A DNA stretch of 64,000 nt from Cyclobacteriaceae bacterium (GTDB taxonomy: Bacteria > Bacteroidota > Bacteroidia > Cytophagales > Cyclobacteriaceae). The notes below the pieces were generated by a model. That model did not search any database. It had not been told where the DNA came from and saw only the letters and a program-made list of their open reading frames with translations. Location: assembly GCA_028284125.1 (NCBI GenBank), contig JANQSI010000006.1, positions 1-64,000 of the forward strand. The letters run 5' to 3'. How positions within the stretch are numbered: the stretch's first letter is position 1; each line of letters begins with the position of its first letter. Positions 1 to 8,472 of this stretch are shown here, piece by piece. Position numbers and translations under genes: made by a program.

Positions 1-36
1 TGGAGACCGCTACTCTACCAATTGAGCTACACCCGT
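1..36 (-). tRNA. tRNA-Trp (CCA), 3' part cut by window edge
   Basis: On the minus strand the acceptor 5' arm, D-arm and anticodon arm up to the CCA anticodon can be read; the rest lies left of position 1. A tRNA-Trp directly after tuf, usually leading to secE-nusG, is a known Bacteroidota arrangement. Partial, but clear. Confidence 0.85.
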
Positions 37-37
37 A

Positions 38-63
38 AAAACAAGCAGTCCCAAAAGGACTGC
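38..63 (-). terminator. Terminator-like hairpin between tuf and tRNA-Trp
   Basis: A 7-bp perfect stem (GCAGTCC/GGACTGC, 45-63) with a 5-nt loop is followed on the minus strand by TTGTTTTT. It lies just before tRNA-Trp, so it may be partly read through, or tRNA-Trp may have its own promoter to the left. Confidence 0.6.
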
Positions 64-89
64 AAATTTAGAGTAATCAATTTGTATAA

Positions 90-120
90 ACAAATCCCGA
101 TATAACTTAATATACCGGGA
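90..120 (-). terminator. Hairpin after tuf
   Basis: A 10-bp stem with one G-U pair (95-104 with 111-120), loop of 6 nt, followed by TTTGTTT on the minus strand. It starts ten bases after the tuf stop codon and is probably the main tuf terminator. Confidence 0.6.
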
Positions 121-130
121 TAACTACTTA

Positions 131-1318
131 TTAATCAAGAATTTCTGTTACCTGTCCAGAACCTACTGTTCTACCACCTTCTCTGATCGCAAATCGCAAT
201 CCTTTTTCAAGTGCGACAGGGTTGATCAAGTTCACCTCGATAGTAACATTGTCACCTGGCATTACCATTTCAATGTTCTCAGGAAGTTTGATTTCTCCAG
301 TTACGTCAGTCGTTCTTAGGTAGAACTGAGGACGATACTTGTTGAAGAATGGAGTGTGACGTCCACCTTCTTCTTTTGAAAGAACATAAACTTCCGCTTT
401 GAAGTGAGCGTGAGGAGTTACAGATCCTGGCTTGCAGATGATCATTCCTCTTTTGATCTCATCTTTTTCAATACCTCTTAAAAGAAGTCCAACGTTATCA
501 CCAGCTTCTCCTCTGTCTAGAATTTTCCTAAACATCTCAACTCCAGTGATGGTTGACTTAAGATCTTCAGCTCCCATTCCGATGATGTCTACAGCATCTC
601 CAGAGTTGATTACACCTCTTTCGATTCTTCCTGTAGCAACAGTTCCTCGACCAGTGATTGAGAATACGTCCTCTACTGGCATCAAGAAATCTTTGTCAAT
701 TGCTCTTTCTGGAAGCGGGATGTACTCATCAACAGCTTTCATAAGCTCTTCGATTTTCTCAACCCACTGAGCTTCTCCATTCAATCCACCAAGAGCAGAT
801 CCTTGGATAACTGGAATGTCATCACCAGGGAAATCGTAGGCAGAAAGAAGCTCTCTGATTTCCATTTCTACTAGTTCTAGTAATTCAGCATCATCAACAA
901 GGTCAACTTTGTTCATGAACACAACAAGTGCTGGAACACCAACCTGACGTGAAAGAAGGATGTGCTCTCTTGTTTGAGGCATAGGTCCGTCAGTCGCTGC
1001 AACAACGATGATAGCTCCGTCCATCTGAGCCGCCCCTGTTACCATGTTCTTTACATAGTCAGCGTGACCAGGACAATCAACGTGTGCATAGTGTCGATTT
1101 TCAGTTTGATATTCAATGTGTGAAGTATTAATGGTAATACCTCTTTCTTTTTCTTCTGGTGCATTGTCAATAGCAGAAAAGTCTTTTTGTTCAGCCAGAC
1201 CTTTTCCAGCAAGCACTGCAGAAATTGCAGCAGTTAAAGTTGTTTTACCATGGTCAACGTGTCCGATTGTACCAATGTTTACGTGTGGTTTCGAACGATC
1301 AAAGGTTTCTTTAGCCAT
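131..1318 (-). CDS. tuf: Translation elongation factor Tu
   Basis: EF-Tu is the cytoplasmic GTPase that delivers aminoacyl-tRNA to the ribosome. The 395-residue length is normal. The P-loop GHVDHGKT is at residues 19-26, the DCPGH switch motif near 81, NKVD near 136, and the two C-terminal beta-barrel domains follow. The start is the ATG before AKETF. It lies downstream of tRNA-Tyr, tRNA-Gly and tRNA-Thr and upstream of tRNA-Trp, all on the minus strand, so it is probably co-transcribed with the three upstream tRNAs from the promoter near 1853-1883. The identification is certain. Confidence 0.99.
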   Translation of the reverse strand: MAKETFDRSKPHVNIGTIGHVDHGKTTLTAAISAVLAGKGLAEQKDFSAIDNAPEEKERGITINTSHIEYQTENRHYAHVDCPGHADYVKNMVTGAAQMDGAIIVVAATDGPMPQTREHILLSRQVGVPALVVFMNKVDLVDDAELLELVEMEIRELLSAYDFPGDDIPVIQGSALGGLNGEAQWVEKIEELMKAVDEYIPLPERAIDKDFLMPVEDVFSITGRGTVATGRIERGVINSGDAVDIIGMGAEDLKSTITGVEMFRKILDRGEAGDNVGLLLRGIEKDEIKRGMIICKPGSVTPHAHFKAEVYVLSKEEGGRHTPFFNKYRPQFYLRTTDVTGEIKLPENIEMVMPGDNVTIEVNLINPVALEKGLRFAIREGGRTVGSGQVTEILD

Positions 1319-1410
1319 GTTTGATAATCCTCAATTTAATTTTTAAAATTTATTACTCTATTTATTATTTACTCTTTAAAATGTAGATCGAATTCCTTGT
1401 CACTACTCTG

Positions 1411-1482
1411 AGCCAATGAGGGGATTTGAACCCCTGACCTCTTCCTTACCAAGGAAACGCTCTACCCCTGAGCTACATCGGC
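1411..1482 (-). tRNA. tRNA-Thr (GGT)
   Basis: A full cloverleaf reads on the minus strand: acceptor GCCGATG pairs with CATTGGC (one G-U), anticodon loop TTGGTAA gives GGT, and the discriminator base is U at 1411. No CCA is encoded. It is the last tRNA before tuf. Confidence 0.95.
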
Positions 1483-1523
1483 TTGCTTCTGAACACTCCG
1501 AGTCCAGATACTTGAACCAAAAG

Positions 1524-1560
1524 AGCTCAAAGACTTCCAATTTCTTGGAAGATTTTGAGC
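1524..1560 (-). repeat. Long hairpin overlapping the 3' end of tRNA-Gly
   Basis: Two 16-nt arms pair with a two-base mismatch around a GAAA loop on the minus strand. The 5' arm begins within the last three bases of tRNA-Gly. There is no U-run, so it is more likely an RNA processing or stabilising structure than a terminator. Confidence 0.55.
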
Positions 1561-1630
1561 GGGTGACGAGGCTCGAACCCGCGACCTACAGCTTGGAAGG
1601 CTGTCGCTCTACCAACTGAGCTACACCCGC
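1558..1630 (-). tRNA. tRNA-Gly (TCC)
   Basis: The cloverleaf is complete: acceptor GCGGGTG/CACCCGC, anticodon loop CTTCCAA giving TCC, T-loop TTCGAGC. No CCA is encoded. It sits between tRNA-Tyr and tRNA-Thr in the tuf transcription unit. Confidence 0.95.
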
Positions 1631-1709
1631 TTGTGTTTGAAATTTCAAGTTTCAAATAACAAATCTCAAAGTTTGGAGTTTGAAATTTGATCCTTGGAAC
1701 TTCATCCAG

Positions 1710-1792
1710 TGGGGGGAGTAGGATTCGAACCTACGAAGACATAAGTCAACGGAGTTACAGTCCGTCCCAGTTGGCCGCTTTGGTATCCCCCC
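1710..1792 (-). tRNA. tRNA-Tyr (GTA)
   Basis: A class II tRNA with a long variable arm; acceptor GGGGGGA/TCCCCCC, anticodon GTA, discriminator A at 1710. It is the first gene after the promoter of this tRNA-tuf unit. Confidence 0.95.
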
Positions 1793-1852
1793 AACAATAA
1801 AAATCTTTTAAAGAACACCCTTCTTTCAGTTTTGCTTCTGGAAAAAGGAATG

Positions 1853-1883
1853 CAAAAGTATATTGTTTTTTTGTTTAATCAAA
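1853..1883 (-). promoter_or_regulatory. Promoter of the tRNA-Tyr/Gly/Thr-tuf unit
   Basis: On the minus strand TTTG (1883-1880), a 19-nt spacer and TACTTTTG (1860-1853) match the Bacteroidota primary sigma factor consensus. Transcription would start about 50 nt before tRNA-Tyr. Confidence 0.75.
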
Positions 1884-1928
1884 TTTTCATTTTACGATTA
1901 TAAATCTTTCATCACGGCCTAAATTAGC

Positions 1929-1952
1929 GGCACATTTAACGTGCCTTTTTTT
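1929..1952 (+). terminator. Terminator-like hairpin directly before the biotinyl carrier gene
   Basis: GGCAC, a 7-nt loop and GTGCC are followed by seven T residues, ending ten bases before the ATG at 1962. No + strand gene lies upstream, so this may be a leader attenuator or the end of a short transcript. Confidence 0.5.
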
Positions 1953-1961
1953 ACGGATCTA

Positions 1962-2456
1962 ATGATAGAAATTCAAATAAATGATGGTGAAAAAATTGCT
2001 CTTGAGAAAGTAGGCCCGGACCTATTGATTGACGGGCAAAAATCTACCAAGGAGGTTATAAAGCTGGACGAAAACAATTTCAAAGTTTTTGGAGAAAAAA
2101 CAATCTTTCATGTTCAAATTCTGGAGAAGAATGGAAATCATTTAATAATGTCTGTGAATGGCAAAGAAATTTCTATGTCTGCCACCAGCCACATTGATAG
2201 GGTTCTTGAAAAACTGGGAATGGACACTTCTTCCTCGTCCTCGGCGAGTGACATTAAAGCTCCAATGCCTGGAACAATATTAGCCTTGAATGTTGAAGTA
2301 GGAGCGACTGTAGCGAAAGGTGATTCACTTTTGATTTTGGAGGCGATGAAAATGGAAAATGTAATCAAATCTTCTGGCGATGGAACGATTAGTTCCATAC
2401 ATGTGAAGCAAGGTGATAATGTAGAGAAGAATCAACTTTTAATCTCGATGGAATAA
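1962..2456 (+). CDS. Biotin carboxyl carrier (biotinyl-domain) protein
   Basis: A 164-residue protein whose C-terminal third is a biotinyl/lipoyl domain. The biotin attachment motif EAMKMEN is near residue 130, followed by the usual glycine-rich hammerhead turn; a Ser-rich linker near residues 88-97 separates it from an N-terminal beta-rich part. Such proteins carry CO2 on biotin for acyl-CoA or pyruvate-type carboxylases. No carboxylase subunit is adjacent. The ATG at 1962 was preferred over a GTG at 1941, which lies inside a terminator-like hairpin. The partner enzyme cannot be told from the sequence. Confidence 0.9.
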   Translation: MIEIQINDGEKIALEKVGPDLLIDGQKSTKEVIKLDENNFKVFGEKTIFHVQILEKNGNHLIMSVNGKEISMSATSHIDRVLEKLGMDTSSSSSASDIKAPMPGTILALNVEVGATVAKGDSLLILEAMKMENVIKSSGDGTISSIHVKQGDNVEKNQLLISME

Positions 2457-2470
2457 GCAACCAATCCAAT

Positions 2471-2478
2471 TATATTTG
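2471..2478 (+). promoter_or_regulatory. -7 element before pyrH
   Basis: TATATTTG matches TAnnTTTG exactly and lies 29 bases before the pyrH ATG. The -33 region, inside the end of the previous gene, is a poor match, so promoter strength is uncertain. Confidence 0.45.
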
Positions 2479-2507
2479 TTCGATTTTCAAACCCCATTTA
2501 ATCTTAG

Positions 2508-3212
2508 ATGAAATACAAACGAGTCCTTTTGAAATTAAGCGGTGAGGCCTTGATGGGTGAAAAGACTCACGGGATAGATTCTGACCGACTTACGCAATAT
2601 GCCGAGGAAATAAAAGAGGTTGTTGACAAAGGCATTGAACTTGCTATTGTCATTGGCGGTGGAAACATTTTCAGAGGTGTGGAAGCTGAGGCCAATGGAA
2701 TCGGAAGGGTTCAGGGTGATTACATGGGGATGTTGGCTACCGTTATCAATGGAATGGCACTTCAAAGTGCATTGGAAAAACAGGGTATGTACACCCGGTT
2801 GATGGCTGGGTTGAATATGGAACAAGTTTGTGAGCCATTTATAAGAAGAAGAGCTATCCGACATCTTGAAAAAAATCGAGTGATCATTTTCGGGGCTGGT
2901 ATTGGCAACCCGTATTTCACGACTGATTCTACTGCCAGTTTAAGGGCAATCGAAATTGAAGCGGAAGTTGTTCTCAAAGGAACACGTGTAGATGGTGTAT
3001 ACGATTCTGACCCGGAAAAAAATGCTGATGCTAAGCGATTCGATAGTCTTTCTTTCCAGGAGGCTTATGAGAAGAATCTCAATATCATGGACATGACGGC
3101 TTTTACGCTTTGTCAGGAAAATAATTTGCCGATCATCGTTTTTGATATGAACAAAGCAGGAAATTTAAATAAACTGATATCTGGAGATAACGTGGGCACA
3201 CTCATCAGTTAG
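2508..3212 (+). CDS. pyrH: UMP kinase
   Basis: Phosphorylates UMP to UDP in cytoplasmic pyrimidine synthesis; it belongs to the amino acid kinase fold rather than the P-loop NMP kinases. The 234-residue length is usual. KLSGEALMG near the N-terminus and GGGNIFRG near residue 50 form the nucleotide-binding site, and the region ending in DGVYDSDP is typical of the family. It is followed 20 bp later by frr, the standard pyrH-frr pairing. Confidence 0.97.
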   Translation: MKYKRVLLKLSGEALMGEKTHGIDSDRLTQYAEEIKEVVDKGIELAIVIGGGNIFRGVEAEANGIGRVQGDYMGMLATVINGMALQSALEKQGMYTRLMAGLNMEQVCEPFIRRRAIRHLEKNRVIIFGAGIGNPYFTTDSTASLRAIEIEAEVVLKGTRVDGVYDSDPEKNADAKRFDSLSFQEAYEKNLNIMDMTAFTLCQENNLPIIVFDMNKAGNLNKLISGDNVGTLIS

Positions 3213-3232
3213 AAATTCAATATTTTAGAATC

Positions 3233-3787
3233 ATGGAAGAAATTCAGATCTACTTAGACACAGCCAGGGAAATGATGGAAAGCGCCATTGCTCACACACA
3301 AAGCGAGTTTGCAAAAATTCGTGCCGGTAAGGCATTGCCTTCTATGTTGGATGGAGTTGAAGTTGAATACTATGGGACCATGACTCCATTGAACCAGGTG
3401 GCTGGAGTCACAACTCCTGACGCTCGAACTATCAGTGTGAAGCCTTGGGAAAAAACGATTATTCCAGATATTGAAAAAGCCATTATTAATAGTGGCTTAG
3501 GTTTTACTCCTCAAAATGATGGGGAGCAAATAAGAATTAACATTCCACCTCTTACTGAAGAACGAAGGATTCAGCTAATGAAGCAGGTAAAGGCTGAAGC
3601 AGAAAATGGTAAGATCAGCATACGCAACTCTAGAAAAGATACTAACGACTCTTTAAGAAAAATAGAAGGTGTATCTGAAGACCTGATTAAAGATGCTGAG
3701 AATGACGTCCAAAAAATTACGGACGAATACACTGGAAAAATTGATGCTCTCGTTGAAGCTAAAGAGCAGGACATCATGACCGTCTAA
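3233..3787 (+). CDS. frr: Ribosome recycling factor
   Basis: Splits post-termination ribosomes together with EF-G. It is 184 residues, the normal length, with the typical helical-hairpin composition and the conserved stretch around TPQNDGEQIRINIPPLTEER. It is co-directional with pyrH, probably one operon. Its stop codon overlaps the end of nadD, which is on the other strand, by four bases. Confidence 0.97.
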   Translation: MEEIQIYLDTAREMMESAIAHTQSEFAKIRAGKALPSMLDGVEVEYYGTMTPLNQVAGVTTPDARTISVKPWEKTIIPDIEKAIINSGLGFTPQNDGEQIRINIPPLTEERRIQLMKQVKAEAENGKISIRNSRKDTNDSLRKIEGVSEDLIKDAENDVQKITDEYTGKIDALVEAKEQDIMTV

Positions 3788-4359
3788 AGATAGTAGCCTT
3801 CTTTCCTGATCTTGTTTTCAACTGCCTCAGGCACCAAGTACTTCACCGACTTATTTTCTTTGATAAGCTTTCTTATAAGTGTCGCTGAAATATCCACTTC
3901 TGGCGCCTCGATTTCCTCAACATTATCTAATTCTATTAAATCGGATTTAGCGGTGTTTGGTCTCGGGTAAACGATCAGTCCAAACTGATCAATGATTTCC
4001 TTATGGTTTTTCCATTTTGGAAAGGAGATCAAATTATCGCCTCCAATGATCAGTCTGAATTTTACATCCGGATGTTTTTCGCGTAGCAAAGCCAACGTAT
4101 CAATCGTATAGCTTGGTTTTGGCATGTTGAATTCAATATCCGAAACTTTGAATTTGTAATCACCATCAATTGCTGCTGCCACCAGATCGAGTCGATCAAA
4201 CTCGTGCAATAAATTCTTATTCTTCTTGAAAGGATTTTGTGGACTTACGATAAACCAGATCTCTTCTACCGACGTGGTTTCTTTCACCAGGTTCGCAATG
4301 ATCATATGTCCCGTGTGAATGGGATTGAATGACCCAAAGAATAGTCCGACCTCTTTCAT
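3784..4359 (-). CDS. nadD: Nicotinate-nucleotide adenylyltransferase
   Basis: Adenylates nicotinate mononucleotide in NAD synthesis. The 191 residues show the nucleotidyltransferase GSFNPIHTGH motif (HxGH, residues 9-18) and the C-terminal ISATLIRKL motif (SxTxxR) near residue 159. Its start overlaps the gmk stop by four bases, so the two are translationally coupled. Confidence 0.95.
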   Translation of the reverse strand: MKEVGLFFGSFNPIHTGHMIIANLVKETTSVEEIWFIVSPQNPFKKNKNLLHEFDRLDLVAAAIDGDYKFKVSDIEFNMPKPSYTIDTLALLREKHPDVKFRLIIGGDNLISFPKWKNHKEIIDQFGLIVYPRPNTAKSDLIELDNVEEIEAPEVDISATLIRKLIKENKSVKYLVPEAVENKIRKEGYYL

Positions 4360-4922
4360 TTTAAAAATTCAGATACCACTTCTCTGGCATCCGCCAAAGC
4401 TTTATCTAATTCGTCATTCACAATCACTACATCAAACTTATCTTCTTCCGCCATTTCCTGAGTAGCTTTTTCAATTCGCTGATTCAACGTGAAATCTGAT
4501 TCTGTATTTCTGCCCTTCAGCCGCTCTTTCAAGACCGAAACATCCTGGACCTTTACAAAAACAGCTAGTGCTTTATCTCCAAGTTTTCTTTTCAATCGCA
4601 AACCTCCTCTTACATCTACATCAAAGATTACACTATTGCCTTTTTTCCAAATCCTGTCTACTTCGCTTTTTAGTGTTCCGTAAAAGGCATTATCATAAAC
4701 CTCCTCCCATTCCAGCATTTCTTCATGACTGATTTTCTTTAAAAATTCAGTGTTTGAGAAGAAGTAGTAGTCTTTATCTTCTTTCTCGTAATCGCGCGGT
4801 TTTCTTGTGGTTGCCGAAATTGAAAACTCCAGGTTCCTGAATTCCTTAATAAGATGTTGGACGATAGTGGTTTTACCCGCCCCGGACGGAGCACAAAAGA
4901 TGATGGCCTTTCCTTCCATCAC
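4356..4922 (-). CDS. gmk: Guanylate kinase
   Basis: Converts GMP to GDP. The 188-residue protein has the P-loop APSGAGKTT at residues 11-19 and the typical GMP-binding lid region with ATTRKPR and DYYFFS. The start could be Met1 or Met2. It is first in a gmk-nadD pair. The anti-sigma gene lies 17 bp upstream on the same strand, so it may belong to the sigma factor transcript. Confidence 0.96.
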   Translation of the reverse strand: MMEGKAIIFCAPSGAGKTTIVQHLIKEFRNLEFSISATTRKPRDYEKEDKDYYFFSNTEFLKKISHEEMLEWEEVYDNAFYGTLKSEVDRIWKKGNSVIFDVDVRGGLRLKRKLGDKALAVFVKVQDVSVLKERLKGRNTESDFTLNQRIEKATQEMAEEDKFDVVIVNDELDKALADAREVVSEFLK

Positions 4923-4939
4923 GCGAAGTTATAACGGAC

Positions 4940-5188
4940 TTATTGAACTATCTTGTTTCTGATGTCGATAGCAAGTTCGGTGGGCACTTTTCTTTTTTGA
5001 AGCTTCCTCTTGAGCAATTCTCTTATTTGTTTTTCAACATTGTAATGGCTAAAGCAAATGATGCATTTTTCTATGTGATCAAAGAAAAACTCTTCTTGTG
5101 CTTCGTCTGCTTCATCATCAAGCATTAGGTTGAGAATCCCCATACACTTATCAAAATCGTTGCAGCTACAATCGGGACACTTTGACAT
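4940..5188 (-). CDS. Small zinc-finger-like protein, probable anti-sigma factor
   Basis: An 82-residue protein with Cys pairs near the start (CPDC, C9) and an HIEKCIICFSHY segment that resembles the HxxxCxxC anti-sigma zinc finger; the C-terminal part is basic and helical. There is no transmembrane segment, so it would act in the cytoplasm. It directly follows an ECF sigma factor gene (57 bp gap), the standard place for its regulator. The function is inferred from this pairing and the Cys/His pattern. Confidence 0.7.
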   Translation of the reverse strand: MSKCPDCSCNDFDKCMGILNLMLDDEADEAQEEFFFDHIEKCIICFSHYNVEKQIRELLKRKLQKRKVPTELAIDIRNKIVQ

Positions 5189-5245
5189 GACTAACTAGTT
5201 ACTTAGTTATGAATTCAAAACCGGGTCTAAAAGTTCAATTAGAAA

Positions 5246-5845
5246 TTAATTATATCCCATCGAATGTGCGTATGAACCTAATTTTTCTCTCAGTATGTTA
5301 CGAGCTCGATGCAATCTTGATCGTACTGTTCCGATTGGAATGTCTAGGATCTTAGCCATTTCTTCATAGGTAAATCCTTCAAGATCACACAAGATGATGA
5401 CCGTTCTAAAGTCTATTGCAAGGGAGTTAAGTGCGTTGCTGATCTCATCACCGATCATATCCTTGGTAGTCTCCATTCGCAAATCGACTGTTGCATCTTT
5501 TGGAGTATCCTCAGAATTGTAATACTGTTCAACTTCCTGGTAATCTACCTTTGTTGGCTGCTTACTTTTCTTTCTGTAATCGTTTATGAAGCTATTTTTC
5601 AGAATTCGATACAACCATGCCTTGGCATTCGTTCCTTCCTGAAAAGAGTTAATGAAGCGGTAAGCTTTCATGTAAGTATCCTGAACAAGATCCTTTGAAT
5701 CGTCTTCATCAAAGGTTAGCCTATATGCAAAATTGTACATCGAGTCTATGTGCGGCATGAATTCGTTATCGAACACGTGCACCTTTTGACTCTCTGGATA
5801 TGCTGATTTTGGATTTAGTTCTAATTCGTCTGTCATGGCTTTCAT
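5246..5845 (-). CDS. ECF-type RNA polymerase sigma factor
   Basis: A 199-residue sigma-70 family group 4 protein. Region 2 (DLVQDTYMKAYRF near residues 53-65) binds core polymerase and the -10 element. Region 4 has the helix-turn-helix YEEMAKILDIPIGTVRSRLH near residues 160-180. A roughly 45-residue acidic linker separates them. The start is Met1 or Met4. A 14-bp palindrome begins four bases upstream of the start codon. It is followed by its likely anti-sigma factor. Confidence 0.93.
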   Translation of the reverse strand: MKAMTDELELNPKSAYPESQKVHVFDNEFMPHIDSMYNFAYRLTFDEDDSKDLVQDTYMKAYRFINSFQEGTNAKAWLYRILKNSFINDYRKKSKQPTKVDYQEVEQYYNSEDTPKDATVDLRMETTKDMIGDEISNALNSLAIDFRTVIILCDLEGFTYEEMAKILDIPIGTVRSRLHRARNILREKLGSYAHSMGYN

Positions 5846-5848
5846 TTA

Positions 5849-5862
5849 TATGTAGCTACATA
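5849..5862. promoter_or_regulatory. Palindrome upstream of the ECF sigma gene
   Basis: TATGTAGCTACATA is a perfect 14-bp palindrome just before the start codon. Its position suits an operator for the sigma/anti-sigma operon, but no binding protein is known from the sequence. Confidence 0.4.
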
Positions 5863-5967
5863 AATATACGGTACTTAATTAGAATAGTTCTAAATAAAGA
5901 ATTCGCACTTGCAATTATCAACAGACTTATCGATGAAATGTTTGCCGCCTGACAAACTAAATGATCA

Positions 5968-6972
5968 TTACAGTGTTTGCTGCCACTTCCAGGCTGTAGC
6001 CATCATATTATCAAGATCACGCTCAGCTTTCCAGCCTAGGATACTGTTTGCTTTAGTTGTGTCAGCATAGGTTTTCTCAACGTCTCCGGGCCTTCGATCT
6101 TTAATTTCGTAATTCAATTTTTGATCTGAGACTTTTTCAAATGAGTTGATTACTTCAAGAACTGAGGTTCCAGATCCTGTTCCTACATTGAAATAATCAT
6201 AGCTTTCTTCCATTCGATCACAATGATCTAACGCGATAATGTGTGCGTTCGCCAGATCTACCACATGGATATAGTCTCGAATGCACGTTCCATCTGGTGT
6301 ATTATAATCTCCACCAAATACGGATAATGACTCACGAATTCCAGCTGCGGTTTGAGTAATATATGGAACTAGGTTAGCTGGTACTCCAAGCGGAAGCTCA
6401 CCTATCAATGCGGTATCATGCGCACCTATTGGGTTGAAATACCTTAAAGAAATTGCTTTGAGTTTGGGATGAGATTTTACAAAATCAATAATGATCTCTT
6501 CACCGATTTGTTTTGTGTTTCCATAAGGAGATTCTGCTTTTTTTACAGGTGTTTGCTCTGAAACTGGTAGTTGATCTGGCTCACCATAAACGGTGCATGA
6601 TGAGGAAAAAACAAATTTTCCAACTTTGAACTCTCTTGAGAGTTCCAGCATATTGATCATAGAGTTGAGATTATTCCTATAATAGAGGAGTGGTTTCTCA
6701 ACTGACTCGCCAACTGCCTTACTTGCAGCAAAATGAATAATTGAGTCAATTTCATTTGATTCAAAAATCGTTCTGCTCTTTTCAAAATCAGCCAAATCAA
6801 CATTGACAAAATCTGAGTTTTTGCCAGTGATTTTCTTAATTCCTTCCAAAACATCCATAGAAGAGTTGGAAAGGTTGTCGGCTACTAAGACTTCCTCACC
6901 TTTCTCCAAAAGTTCAACTACTGTATGTGAACCTATAAATCCAAGACCTCCGGTAACGAGAATTTTTCCCAT
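5968..6972 (-). CDS. galE: UDP-glucose 4-epimerase
   Basis: Interconverts UDP-glucose and UDP-galactose, supplying sugar nucleotides for surface polysaccharides and galactose use. The 334 residues form an extended short-chain dehydrogenase: NAD-binding GGLGFIGSH at residues 8-16, SSSCTVYG near 123, and the catalytic YGNTK (YxxxK) near 150. The -7 element ends only about five bases before the ATG, so the mRNA may be leaderless. It is monocistronic in appearance. Confidence 0.93.
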   Translation of the reverse strand: MGKILVTGGLGFIGSHTVVELLEKGEEVLVADNLSNSSMDVLEGIKKITGKNSDFVNVDLADFEKSRTIFESNEIDSIIHFAASKAVGESVEKPLLYYRNNLNSMINMLELSREFKVGKFVFSSSCTVYGEPDQLPVSEQTPVKKAESPYGNTKQIGEEIIIDFVKSHPKLKAISLRYFNPIGAHDTALIGELPLGVPANLVPYITQTAAGIRESLSVFGGDYNTPDGTCIRDYIHVVDLANAHIIALDHCDRMEESYDYFNVGTGSGTSVLEVINSFEKVSDQKLNYEIKDRRPGDVEKTYADTTKANSILGWKAERDLDNMMATAWKWQQTL

Positions 6973-6976
6973 GAAT

Positions 6977-6984
6977 CAAATTTA
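6977..6984 (-). promoter_or_regulatory. -7 element abutting the galE start
   Basis: TAAATTTG on the minus strand matches TAnnTTTG; transcription starting some five bases later would fall at or next to the galE ATG (6972). The -33 region is unconvincing. Confidence 0.4.
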
Positions 6985-7034
6985 AAATAAAGAAGGATCC
7001 CTCATCCGGCCTAGCCTTCAGAAAGATCCTTCTT
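6980..7034 (-). terminator. Terminator after ahcY
   Basis: Ten-base arms AAGAAGGATC and GATCCTTCTT (7034-7025 and 6999-6990) pair perfectly, with TTTATTTT following on the minus strand. It overlaps the region from which galE is transcribed. Confidence 0.7.
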
Positions 7035-7050
7035 AAGATGTATCAATTCA

Positions 7051-8358
7051 TTAATATCTGTAATACTCAGGCTTGAACGGACCTTCAACTTTTACTCCGA
7101 TATAATCTGCTTGATCTTGGGACAAAGTGTCCAATTCAACACCAATCTTAGCCAAATGTAATCTTGCTACTTTTTCATCCAAATGTTTTGGAAGCATGTA
7201 CACTTCGTTTTCATACTTATCATGGTTCTCCCAAAGTTCAATTTGAGCCAACGTTTGATTCGTAAATGAATTCGACATTACGAATGATGGATGACCAGTA
7301 GCACAACCCAAGTTCACCAATCTTCCTTCTGCCAACACGATGATATCGTTTCCATCAACATTGTAAAGATCTACTTGAGGTTTGATCTCAACATGCGTGT
7401 TTCCATAATTCTCCTGCAACCAAGCCATGTCAATTTCATTGTCGAAGTGGCCAATGTTACAAACGATTGTTTTGTCATTCATCAGCTTGAAGTGCTCACC
7501 TTTAACAATGTCTTTGTTACCTGTAGTCGTTACAACAATGTCTGCTCTAGAAACTGCATCTGACATTCTCTTTACTTCGAATCCATCCATTGCAGCTTGA
7601 AGCGCACAGATTGGATCAATCTCCGTAACGATTACTCGAACTCCTGCTCCTCTTAGTGAAGCAGCAGAACCTTTTCCTACATCACCATATCCAGCAACGA
7701 CGGCTACTTTTCCAGCAAGCATGATATCCGTCGCTCTTCTGATAGCATCTACCAACGATTCTTTGCAACCGTATTTGTTGTCAAATTTTGATTTGGTAAC
7801 TGAATCATTCACATTGATCGCTGGCATTGGAAGTGTTCCGTTTTTCACTCGCTCGTATAATCTGTGAACACCGGTTGTAGTTTCTTCTGAAAGTCCTCTG
7901 ATGTCAGCAACCAATTCAGGATGGTGATCTAAAACCATGTTGGTTAAATCTCCACCATCATCAAGAATCATGTTCAATGGTTTTCCTCCTTCAAATGCAA
8001 AAAGTGTTTGCGCGATACACCAATCAAATTCTTCTTCGTTCATTCCTTTCCAGGCATAAACAGGAACCCCAGCTTTTGCAATAGCAGCCGCTGCATGATC
8101 TTGGGTTGAAAAAATATTGCAAGAAGACCAGCTAACTTCAGCTCCCAGTTCTCTCAAGGTTTCGATCAAAACTGCCGTTTGAATGGTCATATGAAGGCAT
8201 CCTGCGATTCGAGCTCCAGCTAATGGTTTGCTTTCTCCATACTCAGCTCTTAATGCCATCAATCCTGGCATTTCCGCTTCCGCCAATTCAATTTCTTTTC
8301 TACCCCAATCTGCCAGGGCAATGTCTTTTACTTTGTATTTTTCTTCTGTTTCAGTCAT
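7051..8358 (-). CDS. ahcY: Adenosylhomocysteinase
   Basis: Hydrolyses S-adenosylhomocysteine to adenosine and homocysteine, relieving inhibition of methyltransferases. The 435 residues show [13 protein letters not shown] near residue 56, the NAD-binding [10 protein letters not shown] near residue 223, and the conserved C-terminal PFKPEYYRY. An exact -7 element (TACCTTTG) lies 44 bases upstream; no SAH riboswitch fold was recognised in the short leader. Confidence 0.97.
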   Translation of the reverse strand: MTETEEKYKVKDIALADWGRKEIELAEAEMPGLMALRAEYGESKPLAGARIAGCLHMTIQTAVLIETLRELGAEVSWSSCNIFSTQDHAAAAIAKAGVPVYAWKGMNEEEFDWCIAQTLFAFEGGKPLNMILDDGGDLTNMVLDHHPELVADIRGLSEETTTGVHRLYERVKNGTLPMPAINVNDSVTKSKFDNKYGCKESLVDAIRRATDIMLAGKVAVVAGYGDVGKGSAASLRGAGVRVIVTEIDPICALQAAMDGFEVKRMSDAVSRADIVVTTTGNKDIVKGEHFKLMNDKTIVCNIGHFDNEIDMAWLQENYGNTHVEIKPQVDLYNVDGNDIIVLAEGRLVNLGCATGHPSFVMSNSFTNQTLAQIELWENHDKYENEVYMLPKHLDEKVARLHLAKIGVELDTLSQDQADYIGVKVEGPFKPEYYRY

Positions 8359-8401
8359 GTGTGATATGATTCTTGAAATATCCTCTCTTGATTTCGGGCT
8401 G

Positions 8402-8409
8402 CAAAGGTA
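8402..8409 (-). promoter_or_regulatory. -7 element before ahcY
   Basis: TACCTTTG on the minus strand matches TAnnTTTG exactly and is followed by GC-rich sequence as is common at Bacteroidota start sites. The -33 region 19 nt upstream reads TTCC, a partial match. Confidence 0.55.
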
Positions 8410-8472
8410 CTTTCTTTATCGTGAAATAGGAAGTTTACTCGGAAATCAAATATTGAACTTTCCTTCAATTGA

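Noticed and set aside
1416..1619. 67-residue + strand frame across the tRNA genes
   Set aside because: It is the complement of tRNA-Thr and tRNA-Gly.
1941..1961. GTG start for the biotinyl carrier protein
   Set aside because: It lies in the 3' arm of a terminator-like hairpin; the ATG at 1962 begins the family-like sequence.
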